From Orientia tsutsugamushi (GTDB lineage Bacteria > Pseudomonadota > Alphaproteobacteria > Rickettsiales > Rickettsiaceae), in the NCBI RefSeq assembly GCF_900327275.1, contig NZ_LS398548.1:2405804-2469803 (forward strand): DNA of 64,000 nt, read 5' to 3'. The notes beneath the pieces were generated by a model. That model saw only the letters and a list, made by a program, of their open reading frames with translations. It was not told the DNA's origin and ran no database searches. The position numbers and the translations under genes were made by a program. Below are positions 9,736 through 18,276 of the stretch, one piece after another. Position 1 is the first letter of the stretch; the number at the start of each line of letters is the position of its first letter.

Positions 9736-10242
9736 ATGAATGTTTTGAAATTACTTTTACAACCGGGTTATGCTGTTATATTAGCATTCGTTGTATTATC
9801 TTCACCATCGATATGTACAGCGAATAATAATGTAAACTTCAATGCCTCTAAAGGTGGTATTGATACTTCACAACAATTCTATATAAAATTTTCAACTGGT
9901 ATTGCTACTAGCTACGATACATTAGAAGCTGGAATTGGTTATAGATTAGATCGGCACAGAATGGATGTAAGATTAGGATTTATGTGTCATCACAACTGTA
10001 GAGATAACTTTATTCAAGGAAATTATTATTACAATATAATTGAAGGTAACAAAGCATCAATTTTTGTTACAGGTGGCCTAGTATCAGCTTTCAATAGTGA
10101 TAGCGGTACTGGTATAGACTTGGGAGTTGGTACAACAATAAACTTATTAAGAGATATATATTTAGACATTGAATGTAGCACAATTGCTAACTATAGACCA
10201 CTTCCTATTCATATACGATTTGGATTGCGGGTTCACATTTAA
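9736..10242 (+). CDS. Small exported beta-barrel-like protein
   Basis: 168 residues from the ATG at 9736, chosen because AGAGAAG stands just upstream; a longer frame from 9709 lacks a ribosome site. The N-terminus is a signal peptide (hydrophobic VILAFVVLSSPS, likely cleavage after the Ala of ICTA before NNN). The mature part alternates polar and hydrophobic residues in short strands (QQFYIKFSTGIATSYDTLEA, MDVRLGFM, SIFVTGGL, GIDLGVGTTINL) and ends IRFGLRVHI, as in small outer-membrane barrels. I do not recognise the family. Gene order suggests RAGE cargo. Confidence 0.6.
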   Translation: MNVLKLLLQPGYAVILAFVVLSSPSICTANNNVNFNASKGGIDTSQQFYIKFSTGIATSYDTLEAGIGYRLDRHRMDVRLGFMCHHNCRDNFIQGNYYYNIIEGNKASIFVTGGLVSAFNSDSGTGIDLGVGTTINLLRDIYLDIECSTIANYRPLPIHIRFGLRVHI

Positions 10243-10245
10243 TAA

Positions 10246-11055
10246 CTAGCAAGTTTTATAGTTAGTAATGATTAGCTCATTAACAGGATTGCGTTGTTCA
10301 TTGATTGAGTATACAACTGTAACGGTATTGATATTAAAATCTTTGTATAAGTCTCTAATAAAGGCAGTATTATTATTTGAGATCATAATCTTAACACCTT
10401 TATTTGTTAATTCTTTGACAAAATCCCGTAATCTAATTTGATCTTTTTCATCAAATGGAAGTCTAGTATAGAACCGTTCTCCAGATTTATGGTAAGGAGG
10501 ATCGAAATAAACAAAGTCATTTTGTTGAGGCTCTATAAATGAAAAATCTGTAGCATAAATTGATACACCATGTAAAAGGTTGCTGCATTGGTTTATTCTA
10601 GATGCAATGTGGAGTTTAATGTAGCATTCACCAGAAAATGTTTGAGCAGATTGTCCATTTTTGTAGACTCTATAAATTCCCCTAAAAGAGTATTTATTAA
10701 GATATATAAATTTTGCGGTAATTTCATTCGGATTATTACTATATTTGTTTTTAACTTTATAATAATAATCCTTCGAATGATGTTTGTGATATAAACTCAG
10801 TAATCTATTGACCTCATTAGGATTATTTTTAACAGCATTATAGCTAGTAATTAAATCAAGATTGATGTCAGACAAAAAACATTGTTTAAAAAGATGCCTA
10901 ACTTGAAAAAATAAAGCACCTCCACCAAGAAATGGTTCATAGTAATTATAGTGTGGACCTTGAGGAAGATGTTCTATTAATTTATTAACAATTCTTCGTT
11001 TACTACCAATCCAATGAAGGAAAGGCTTAGACTTATTAGCAACAGCTACTGACAC
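10246..11055 (-). CDS. dam: Dam-like N6-adenine DNA methyltransferase (D12 class)
   Basis: 269 residues, close to the 270-280 usual for Dam. FLHWIGSKRRIV begins the SAM-binding region, EPFLGGGALFF is motif I, FLSDINLDLITSY follows, and YFDPPYHK is catalytic motif IV (DPPY). The end of the domain (ISNNNTAFIRDLY) is present, so it appears complete. It is transcribed opposite to its neighbours and ends 4 bp from the stop of the convergent barrel-like gene. RAGEs often carry such methylases. The target is probably GATC by family, but recognition is not readable here. Confidence 0.9.
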   Translation of the reverse strand: MSVAVANKSKPFLHWIGSKRRIVNKLIEHLPQGPHYNYYEPFLGGGALFFQVRHLFKQCFLSDINLDLITSYNAVKNNPNEVNRLLSLYHKHHSKDYYYKVKNKYSNNPNEITAKFIYLNKYSFRGIYRVYKNGQSAQTFSGECYIKLHIASRINQCSNLLHGVSIYATDFSFIEPQQNDFVYFDPPYHKSGERFYTRLPFDEKDQIRLRDFVKELTNKGVKIMISNNNTAFIRDLYKDFNINTVTVVYSINEQRNPVNELIITNYKTC

Positions 11056-11421
11056 ATGAAGTTTAATTAATTTATGTTAGTTGAATCTCTATTGAGATTA
11101 TACCAGAAAACAGCTTGTAGTGCTAGTAATAATAACGCTTACAAGGCTCTTTATGCATCCTTTTTGAATAAGATTTATTATAACCATAAGCAAGGAATGT
11201 GATAATTTCGCATCAACATTAGATTATTATGCAAAAATTTAGCCTGTAAATTAAAAGATTTTAATAGACTGGTAAAAAATATAATGCTACTCTATACCTT
11301 ATATTATCTAGGTTTCAAAACTTTGATGATAATGATCTGAAGATTAAATAAAACAAAGGGTTGAACTTTTGGAATTAATCTTCAGAAACCATTTTTTAAA
11401 CAAAAACAGTAGGGGAATTCT
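11056..11421. other. Intergenic region between dam and kinase genes
   Basis: This divergent spacer must hold promoters for both sides. A 42-codon frame (11074-11202, starting MLVESLLRLYQKTA) has no ribosome site and no recognised similarity, so I do not call it a gene. A ribosome site (AGGGGAATTCT) for the next gene ends the region. Confidence 0.5.
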
Positions 11422-12198
11422 ATGCCTATTCAAGACGAAGGTCAAAATAAAATCAATAAATTAACCGAAAAATTATCTACAGAGGGAATTAATAGCACAA
11501 CAATAAAACAGATAGACGCTGAATTGCAAAAACTATACTTTCAGCTAGAGGAATCTGAGCAAGTAAGCATAAATTGCATAGAGTGGATACAATATTTTAG
11601 GCTAATAGTAAATAACTACGACAGAAAAAAAGTAAATATAATAGCTTCTCTAAATGGAATGATTTTTTTATTTAGACAATACATAGCATCAACGAATGTA
11701 AGAATTGAAACATTTAACATAGAATTGCTAATAAATAATACCGTTATCAGAATGAGGGAACATTTTGAAAATGAGAATATAAAGCTAAATGTTCAAAATG
11801 ACATAAAGACGGTTCTGATTGGAGATAGTTTTCGAATAAAAGCAGTAATAAGTCAGTTAATTGGTAGTGCTATTATAAATAGCAGCAAAAATAGCAAGAT
11901 TACTATTAACCTCAATCAGTATTCAGAAATATTACAATTTACAGTACAAAACATAGGACTAAGCACTTCTAAAGAAAAATTAGAAAGAATAAATGCTGAA
12001 CTAGAGAATTTGAATTTGGTAACGTATCAAGAACTAGGAGAAGGATTAGCATTTATAAAACATCTTACAGATCAGCTAAAAGGAAGACTAAGAGCAAAAG
12101 AGGAAAATAATTACATAACTTTTTCATTTGAAGTGCCAATAACTAGTTTGAATTATTCTTTAGGAGAATGCTATGAAAGAAAAGAAGAAAACAATTAA
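11422..12198 (+). CDS. Histidine-kinase-like protein, first of a pair, degenerate ATP-binding core
   Basis: 258 residues. The N-terminus is predicted helical, without membrane segments. From about residue 100 the text follows the HATPase_c order: FNIELLINNTVIRMREHFEN, LIGDSFRIKAVISQLIGSAI at the N-box position, FTVQNIGL where the G1 box (D-x-G-x-G) should be, and GEGLAFIKHLTDQLKGRL as the G2-like end. The Asp and second Gly of G1 are lost, and no phospho-accepting H-E/D box is visible, so this may be a non-catalytic partner. Its 3' end overlaps the next gene by 26 bp. It is flanked with its sister by two HD-hydrolase genes. Confidence 0.72.
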   Translation: MPIQDEGQNKINKLTEKLSTEGINSTTIKQIDAELQKLYFQLEESEQVSINCIEWIQYFRLIVNNYDRKKVNIIASLNGMIFLFRQYIASTNVRIETFNIELLINNTVIRMREHFENENIKLNVQNDIKTVLIGDSFRIKAVISQLIGSAIINSSKNSKITINLNQYSEILQFTVQNIGLSTSKEKLERINAELENLNLVTYQELGEGLAFIKHLTDQLKGRLRAKEENNYITFSFEVPITSLNYSLGECYERKEENN

Positions 12199-13030
12199 CA
12201 AATGGATGGTACAAATTCCTCCAATAGCAATTACGTTGATGAATGGAGAGAGTGAGAATATCGATGAATATATGGAAATAATAACAAAGCTAAGAAAAGC
12301 GAAGTATCAGGTCGAGGTAGCTGAATCATTGAAAGAATATTGTACAGATTTAATACAGGAGATTAAATATAGATTTAATATTGCAACGAGTGAAATTGTA
12401 AGGCTAGCAAGCGAGATCATGTTAAATGATTCGGAAAATAAAGATAAGCTGAAAACAATATTAAATCGATCAGCAAATCTCCAAGAATACTGTAACGACG
12501 TAGTTTACACGCTTAGAAGCGAAATTGAGAATGAAAATTTATGTTTAAAAAAATTTAGCATACAAAAGCTAGTAAAAAATGCCGTCAGGAGACTAGAAGA
12601 CATTGCAAAAGAGAAAGATATAAAAATCAATTACAATTTTCAGTACAAAATGAAGGATATTGTGATTGGAAATAGTGATCACTTACAAGCTATATTAAGT
12701 CAATTAATAGGAAGCGTCATTAGATTTAATCACAGCTGCCAGGTTATAATTACAGTTCATTTGTTTACTATAAAAAATTATATAAAAAGCGATAACATAC
12801 TACAATTTAGAATACATGATACAGGAAGCGGTATTTCAAAAGAAAAATTAGGGAATATAAAAGCTAAATTAGCTGATTTTGAGTTGGTACGAGACTATCC
12901 GCTAATGCTTGAATCAGGATTATGGTTTGTAAATTACCTTATTAATCAACTTAATGGAGAAATGGAAATAGAAAGCGAAAAAGACAAGTTTACAACCATT
13001 ACTTGCAATATTCCAGTACAACTTTTTTAA
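12173..13030 (+). CDS. Histidine-kinase-like protein, second of a pair
   Basis: 285 residues from an ATG with an AGGAG site inside the end of the preceding gene, so the two are translationally coupled. A helical N-terminal half (TEIVRLASEIMLNDSENKDK region) precedes an HATPase_c domain with SQLIGSVIRFNH at the N-box position, the G1 box HDTGSGISKEKL intact, and SGLWFVNYLINQLNGEMEIE as the G2/F region. A canonical H-E-[LIF]-R-T-P phosphorylation site is not seen, nor is a receiver domain. It is cytosolic by sequence. The intact G1 box suggests this partner binds ATP while the first may not. Confidence 0.78.
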   Translation: MKEKKKTINKWMVQIPPIAITLMNGESENIDEYMEIITKLRKAKYQVEVAESLKEYCTDLIQEIKYRFNIATSEIVRLASEIMLNDSENKDKLKTILNRSANLQEYCNDVVYTLRSEIENENLCLKKFSIQKLVKNAVRRLEDIAKEKDIKINYNFQYKMKDIVIGNSDHLQAILSQLIGSVIRFNHSCQVIITVHLFTIKNYIKSDNILQFRIHDTGSGISKEKLGNIKAKLADFELVRDYPLMLESGLWFVNYLINQLNGEMEIESEKDKFTTITCNIPVQLF

Positions 13031-13037
13031 TCAAATT

Positions 13038-13130
13038 AATTCGCTTCTTTCACACTTTTTATCTGAGACTGAAGTATATAAAAAGTTTAATTTATTGTAT
13101 AATTTATTAAAGATTATTTAGAGATGAAAA
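13038..13130 (+). promoter_or_regulatory. Second copy of the conserved upstream region
   Basis: This is the counterpart of 8345-8437. TATAAT is at 13098-13103, 28 bp before the ATG at 13131. The ribosome site here is a weaker GAGATGAAAA, unlike the GGAGGTGG of copy 1, so translation strength has probably diverged. Confidence 0.55.
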
Positions 13131-13706
13131 ATGATAGACTTTTATAGCGAAAGCTTACTAAATAAGCTGTTTGAAACCAACGTAAGATTTGACACTAAAA
13201 TTGATCTTGATAAAGTTGAAAAAGCAATATTTTATGCCCAAAAATATCATGGTCAGCAAAAGAGAGATACAGGAGAACTATACTACACACATCCATTAGA
13301 AGTAGCTTATATGGTATCAGACTACAGCTTTGAAACAGATACGATTATTACAGCAATACTACATGATACTATCGAAGACACAACACTAACCAAAGAAAAG
13401 ATTGTTAAGGTATTCGGTAGAAAAATTGCGGAACAGGTTTCAGATCTCACCAGGATTAAGGATAATAAAAAAATTAGTTCTAGAGAGATGATTCAAACAT
13501 TATATAACCGAAATAAAACAGAACTATTATTAATTAAGCTTTTCGACCGATTCCATAATATTCAGACTGTATCAATAAAACCTTATGAAAAAAGACAAGA
13601 AATCATACTAGAAACTCAGCAAGAATTTATACCTCTTGCTGAATATCTTAAATTACAAGAAATTGCTATAGAGCTAAATAAATACTGTAAGCTGTATGCT
13701 ACCTAG
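13131..13706 (+). CDS. SpoT/RelA-type HD hydrolase-domain protein (copy 2)
   Basis: 191 residues, complete and colinear with copy 1. Key segments are YHGQQKRDTGELYYTHPLEV, AILHDTIEDTTLTKEKI with the HD motif, SSREMIQTL and KLFDRFHNIQTVSIKP. Copy 2 keeps the Gly residues that copy 1 has lost and looks closer to catalytic SpoT hydrolase domains. It has no synthetase domain. The two copies bracket the kinase pair, suggesting a duplicated cargo unit. Confidence 0.87.
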   Translation: MIDFYSESLLNKLFETNVRFDTKIDLDKVEKAIFYAQKYHGQQKRDTGELYYTHPLEVAYMVSDYSFETDTIITAILHDTIEDTTLTKEKIVKVFGRKIAEQVSDLTRIKDNKKISSREMIQTLYNRNKTELLLIKLFDRFHNIQTVSIKPYEKRQEIILETQQEFIPLAEYLKLQEIAIELNKYCKLYAT

Positions 13707-13711
13707 CTTTT

Positions 13712-14239
13712 CTACAAAATCACACAAGCTGAGATAGAGTTTACTGCTTCAAAAACCATTCCAGCACATGATATATCTAAATCTTCATCGTTTGGTTTAT
13801 GATTTATAAACTCTATAAAGCCATCTGTATCTAAAATACTAATGTTATTATCAGTAAATCTTTCATCATGCTTAAGTTCTTCTAATTCTTTTTGAATATC
13901 ATAATTCAAAGCATTAAATACAATAGTTGCCCCTTTATTACCAAGTATAAAGCCTTTCCTACAGTTCAGTAATGCATATACTCTATTGCTTGGTGTTTCT
14001 TGTATGTCGTAAGGATGGTAAAATATTGAAATATATAAGTTATCTCTCTTAACTGTATGGGCTTTTATATTTGAATAATTATCACATCCATTAATAATAT
14101 CAGAATATATATTTTCATCATATCCAACTAAGATTACGGTCTTATTATTCTCTTTTAAGAGAAAATCTATAGTTGGCTTAATTATTTTAGTTTGATTAAC
14201 CATGCCAGATGTAGCTTGGCCAGAATTATCATTATACAT
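13712..14239 (-). CDS. Unknown protein, RAGE cargo
   Basis: 175 residues from the ATG at 14239, which lies 5-6 bp after AAGGGGGTGG; a GTG two codons earlier is possible. I do not recognise a family. It looks soluble, mixed alpha/beta, with segments such as KTVILVGYDENIYSDIINGC, RVYALLNCRKGFILGNKGA and NNISILDTDGFIEFINH. It has no signal peptide or membrane segment. It is convergent with the HD hydrolase, ending 6 bp away, and downstream of the disrupted unknown gene and the toxin-like glycosyltransferase on the same strand. Confidence 0.6.
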   Translation of the reverse strand: MYNDNSGQATSGMVNQTKIIKPTIDFLLKENNKTVILVGYDENIYSDIINGCDNYSNIKAHTVKRDNLYISIFYHPYDIQETPSNRVYALLNCRKGFILGNKGATIVFNALNYDIQKELEELKHDERFTDNNISILDTDGFIEFINHKPNDEDLDISCAGMVFEAVNSISACVIL

Positions 14240-14390
14240 AACCACCCCCTTAAGAAAATTAGATTGTATACTGTCTATAAAATATATTAGCTATGTTATC
14301 AAGTGCTAATGATCTATTCTAGCTAAAGAATTAAAAATTGAACCTCCAAAACAACTTTTCTGAATTATTCTTGATATCTAGTTTTTAATA

Positions 14391-15180
14391 TTATATGAAG
14401 AAATTAAGTCTCCAACTATGATGTTCTATATCTGAGTAAAACTCTATACCTCTACTATTAGCAAACTCTCTTGCTAACTCTGGCGCAAATATATATATTC
14501 CTACTTTATACTTAACTCTTGCTAATAAATATTTTCCCATACAGTTTTCTTTAAAGATTAAATTTTTTATATTCCAGCTTTCTTCGTGTTCAACTTCTAT
14601 CATAGTTTTATCCTTATCAATTGCATCTATCAATGGTATTACATGTAATACGTAATAGTCATGATTTTACCAAATACTTCTGCTCTTACTTTATATAATA
14701 TTTTTTGGGTTATATATTCCTGACAATTCTCTATTAATTCTGATTTTACACCGCTATAAATAGTTCTACATCTTTACAAGCTTGATATGTATTGAAACTT
14801 GCTTGGGTTAATAAATTACCACTTAATATTCCAGTAGATTTTAAAATACTTGCAATAGATTGTGCTTCTCCTTGTAGTCCAATTTGTTGTAGCAATTGTT
14901 GCAGCTTCATTTGAAAAACATATACTAAGTTTGTATTTTGTGTACGATATAGTGAGTCTATTTTATTACTTAATGTCTTTGAAAGATTATTGATTACTTT
15001 ATCTATTTCGAACCATGCATGTGCTGAATCTGCGAATTTAGTAGCAATTCCTATAGCAGTAACAATATGATGTTGAGATTGAGAAAGGACTGTATCTATT
15101 CCAGCATTTAGCATCTCCCTAAGTATATTACGATTATCTTGAATTAAAGTAGAAATAATTAGAGCAAAAACTGTTAAATA
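14391..15180 (-). pseudogene. Unknown RAGE cargo gene, frameshifted and cut by a MITE
   Basis: Three pieces in different frames follow each other: FALIISTLIQDNRNILREMLN through QACKDVELFI (15180-14750), KSELIENCQEYITQKILYKV (to about 14640), and HVIPLIDAIDKDKTMIEV through EHHSWRLNFFI (to 14391). At least two frameshifts lie near 14755 and 14650. The frame is already open at 15180, where the miniature IS5-derived element begins, so the true N-terminus was probably upstream. The family is not recognised. The protein would be largely helical at first and mixed at the end. Confidence 0.55.
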
Positions 15181-15321
15181 GACATCTTTCGAAACTGGTT
15201 AAGGTAGTTCAAAATTATAAATGCCAGAGATCAAATTAAATCTAAGACCGAATCTTTTACGTCTATTTCGATATTTGTAAGCAATAATTTTGAACTACTT
15301 TAACCAGTTTCGAAAGATGTC
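15181..15321. mobile_element. MITE: internally deleted IS5-family element, 141 bp
   Basis: Terminal inverted repeats of 38 bp with one mismatch begin GACATCTTTCGAAACTGGTT at each end, and TA is present on both flanks (15179-15180, 15322-15323). On the minus strand the interior still reads KYRNRRKRFGLRFNLISGIY, the C-terminal end of an IS5-family transposase, running into one inverted repeat. The element is therefore a parent IS that lost almost everything between the 5' IR and the last 30 codons. Confidence 0.85.
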
Positions 15322-15333
15322 TAATATATATTT

Positions 15334-15441
15334 CTAAGTTAAGATTGTATCTAATGTATGAAAAGATATAGCTAAGCATTGTCCTTTTTTAAGACCTTTT
15401 CGATTATACATTTCATACTTTCTATTATCATAAACTAGCAT
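15334..15441 (-). pseudogene. Short coding fragment next to the MITE
   Basis: A 35-codon frame (MLVYDNRKYEMYNRKGLKKG, then QCLAISFHTLDTILT) ends just before the MITE. It may be the 5' remnant of the disrupted gene at 14391-15180, but removing the MITE does not join the frames directly, so an additional indel would be needed. No family is recognised. Confidence 0.35.
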
Positions 15442-15536
15442 TTATATATCTCTTGCTAAGACTTTCTGCTTAATAGCAAGAAAAAATGTTCAACATTATA
15501 CATAAAGGTTAAAGACGCTGTAATACTTCTCTTACT

Positions 15537-15568
15537 AGAGTTTGATATATTTTCTTATATCAAACTCT
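15537..15568. terminator. 13-bp perfect hairpin downstream of the glycosyltransferase gene
   Basis: AGAGTTTGATATA and its exact complement flank a 6-base loop. It lies about 105 bp past the stop of the minus-strand glycosyltransferase gene. No T-run follows on either strand, so it may be an mRNA 3'-end stabiliser rather than a factor-independent terminator. Confidence 0.45.
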
Positions 15569-15673
15569 CTGGTTAATAGCTACTTAAATTTTTCTACAGT
15601 TGCTTTTAGGATTTGTAAACCTATTGTTTTCACTTTCAACAAAGAAATAACTTTGATGTTGCCTTAAAGCTTT

Positions 15674-16768
15674 CTACATTCTACTTTCTGTAGTACAAGC
15701 AATGTCTCCTATAGATTCTACATTAGAACTTGTATTTAAGTGATCTACATCTGTGTCTATAGATAAGTTTGTAATTAACTCATCTACTTTATCATCTTGA
15801 CTATTACTTAACTCATTTTTAATGGAAGTACTTTGTGATTCACTATTCTCCGGCATCCAACTATGATCATATGTAATGATAACATTTCCTCCATTAGTCT
15901 GAAATCCAAATGTTTTTTCGCGGAATAGCAGTTTTAGTTTATCATATGCATCGTTATCATTACAGACCTTCTTAAGTTCTGTTATATAATTATCATTTAA
16001 TTCAGTAGAACATATTATATTAGATATAATATAATATATATAATGTGGAGCTCTCATAAATACTGAAGAATGTTTTTGTATAAATCTGTTCTTAACTTCA
16101 TCATAAATTTCTAGAAGTTTAATTCTACCTGGCTCACTAACAGCTATTATAGCATTTTCAAAGTCTGTTATTCCTTCATAATCATAACTTTTGCCATCAT
16201 TCTCAGCAAATAAGATTCCTTGCTCAGCCTTAACCTCTCCGATTTTTTTATTTTCCTTAGGCAGAATGTCAAAATCAAAATAAATTAGTGGAGATTCTAG
16301 CGCTACAAGTGTGAATATACGCATAGCATCTATTTCAATACTAAATGGAAATCTTTCTTCTGGTGCAAGAGAGTATAACTTACTGTAATATTCAGATATG
16401 GTATCAGATATGGGGCATTTATAGCATCTATACTTTTCCAAAAAAGATTTAGATTGAATAAGATTAAATTTATTAAAATCTAATTTATTAAAATCTATTA
16501 ATTCTATGTTACTATGTGGATTAAACTCTTTATTAGATATTTTATCTTCTAATTCTTTATATTGTTCAGTAGTAAATCCTGATCCATTTATTACCAATTT
16601 TATTAAGCGTTGATCTTCTGTTTTTGCCCATGTACTTAATCTACTTAAATAATGCTCTGGAATTGAAGATCCATAATTCCTTGAAAGCCATATAAATAAT
16701 AAAGATGTATCATCTCTAAATGTATATTCACTTCCACGTTCAATCTCTTGTCCATTGTAGCATGACAT
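15674..16768 (-). CDS. Large-clostridial-toxin-like GT-A glycosyltransferase, effector candidate
   Basis: 364 residues behind a GGAAAG site. The N-terminus (SLLFIWLSRNYGSSIPEHYL, with SRLSTW about residues 42-47) matches the opening of DXD glycosyltransferases of the TcdA/TcdB group. EIDAMRIFTLVAL at 145-157 fits the conserved D-x-x-R helix before the metal site, and IYFDFDILP at 162-170 carries the DxD (Asp165, Asp167). TYDHSWMPE near residue 300 resembles the C-terminal Ser/Trp loop of that family. About 60 Ser/Asn/Asp-rich residues follow, perhaps a secretion tail. There is no signal peptide. The domain is nearly complete but shorter than the 540-residue toxin domains. The likely activity is transfer of a sugar nucleotide onto a host protein; the target is unknown. 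Confidence 0.68.
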   Translation of the reverse strand: MSCYNGQEIERGSEYTFRDDTSLLFIWLSRNYGSSIPEHYLSRLSTWAKTEDQRLIKLVINGSGFTTEQYKELEDKISNKEFNPHSNIELIDFNKLDFNKFNLIQSKSFLEKYRCYKCPISDTISEYYSKLYSLAPEERFPFSIEIDAMRIFTLVALESPLIYFDFDILPKENKKIGEVKAEQGILFAENDGKSYDYEGITDFENAIIAVSEPGRIKLLEIYDEVKNRFIQKHSSVFMRAPHYIYYIISNIICSTELNDNYITELKKVCNDNDAYDKLKLLFREKTFGFQTNGGNVIITYDHSWMPENSESQSTSIKNELSNSQDDKVDELITNLSIDTDVDHLNTSSNVESIGDIACTTESRM

Positions 16769-16971
16769 TGTTCTTTCCTATAATATTAAATTATTTTAAA
16801 AATTATTATATAAATATTAAATATATTAAGAATTAGTATATATATATTAACTATATGTGTGTCAAGCAGTTTTTATAGTAAATGTATAATTTATTTGTAT
16901 ATAATTGATGTCATATAGCTTAAATTAATCCAAGTTTGATAATTTATAAGTAATATCTAGTGCAGATGCCA

Positions 16972-17860
16972 TTAGTTTGCACAAAATGCATTTGCTACTC
17001 CGCATAATATAGGTGCTATATGCTCCATTCCAGGCATAGATCGCGCTAATCTCGCTGTTTGATCAAGTTCGTCAATTAGCATGCTATCCACTTCGTCTAC
17101 AATTACTACTCCAAATTCTCTATCACCTCGTGTACCATATTTCTTATGTTCATGCCTTAACCAATCGAACTGAAATTCATGTATTGGACCATAGACTATG
17201 TCTTTTGAGTAGCATATCTTTTCTTGTCCATCAAATGGATCTTCAACATTCGAACCACAACTTAGACCTAGTATATTAAAAAAGCCCTCTTTTTCATTTG
17301 CATCTCTTTGTGCTAAAACTGAAGAAGTAGTAACTATATCAACTTTATTTCCTTGTAATGCCTTGATAGCTGCTAGCATTGCACAAGTTGTAGATTTTCC
17401 TTCTCCAGTACCTATTTGTAATAATGTTCCTGTATCTTGTAATGACTCAAATATTAAAACTGATAAAATTTGTGTAATCCTTGGTATATTATTGCAATGA
17501 TGTATGTTTGCTCTCTTTACTATCGCAATAGCTTCTTCCAAAAAGTTTTGAGATAATAACTGAGATTCTCTTATTTCTTTTGACCAGTTTTTTTTATATT
17601 ATTCTCACTCCAAGAGTTAATCTCTTTTCCTTGAGGACACACTTTTGAATCATGGTTATAAGCTTCTTCTACCCTTTTAAACTTATCTTTTAAAATTCAT
17701 CTAGTTGCTAAATCATGAATTTTACCAGAATTACTATTTAATATTTCTTGTATTATCTCATCTAAACTTAAATCTTTATCTAACTCTTGAGGATTAATAT
17801 TCTCCAGCGAACTGAATTCATCATCACTTAATGGTAACATTCCATCATCAGTATTCATAT
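16972..17860 (-). pseudogene. SecA-like DEAD ATPase, truncated and frameshifted
   Basis: Starts at an ATG with an AAAGG site. An acidic N-terminal segment is broken by TGA near 17700 and by a frameshift near 17600. The rest (to 16972) matches the first half of SecA NBD1: Walker A QIGTGEGKSTTCAML, VDIVTTSSVLAQRDAN, DIVYGPIHEFQFDWLRHE and Walker B VVIVDEVDSMLIDEL. It ends there, without preprotein-binding or second ATPase domains. Housekeeping SecA differs at these motifs (MRTGEGKT, VNDYLAxRD), so this is a divergent relative of the type seen in large toxin-like proteins of endosymbionts, not the secretion motor. It lies upstream of the glycosyltransferase on the same strand. Confidence 0.72.
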
Positions 17861-18276
17861 CATACCTTTAGTTAGAGTGCTAAATTACTGATGGTATTAT
17901 TTAGTTATAGTAACGTTACAGTCAAAAGAAATAAAATTGCTACTAAATACTAATTGAAAGGCTTGGCATGCTTCATTAGTATTGATTCTGCTTTAGATTT
18001 ATTACTATATAACTAACAATACTCATTAATAATCACCTAATTTGATTGCTATTAGTTAACCGTAACACTATTTATAAAATATTGTCAACTACTCTATTAT
18101 TTCGTTTTTGGTTGTATATTAACAAGTAGTAGGTACTAGAGCTATTTCCTATAAAAGGTATAGTTAAGCAAAGGCACTGTGTTTTTTATACACATTTCCA
18201 TTGTAATCAAACATAACGTACAGATTCTCAAATTACGCTTTCCTGATAACTTCCTATCATTAAATATTTTTAAAAT
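17861..18276. other. Intergenic debris between cargo and conjugation genes
   Basis: No open gene is visible. The stretch near 18230-18262 matches, inverted, part of 1545-1575 (AGTTATCAGGAAAGC), marking a dispersed repeat. A TAACGTTA palindrome lies near 17910, and AT-rich sequence precedes the SecA-like gene. Confidence 0.45.

Noticed and set aside
11074..11202. 42-codon ORF upstream of the kinase pair as a small gene
   Set aside because: No ribosome site, no recognised similarity and no conserved feature; could be chance or a fragment.
16972..17860. Housekeeping SecA
   Set aside because: Only the first half of NBD1 is present, motifs differ from canonical SecA, and the gene is frameshifted inside mobile cargo.
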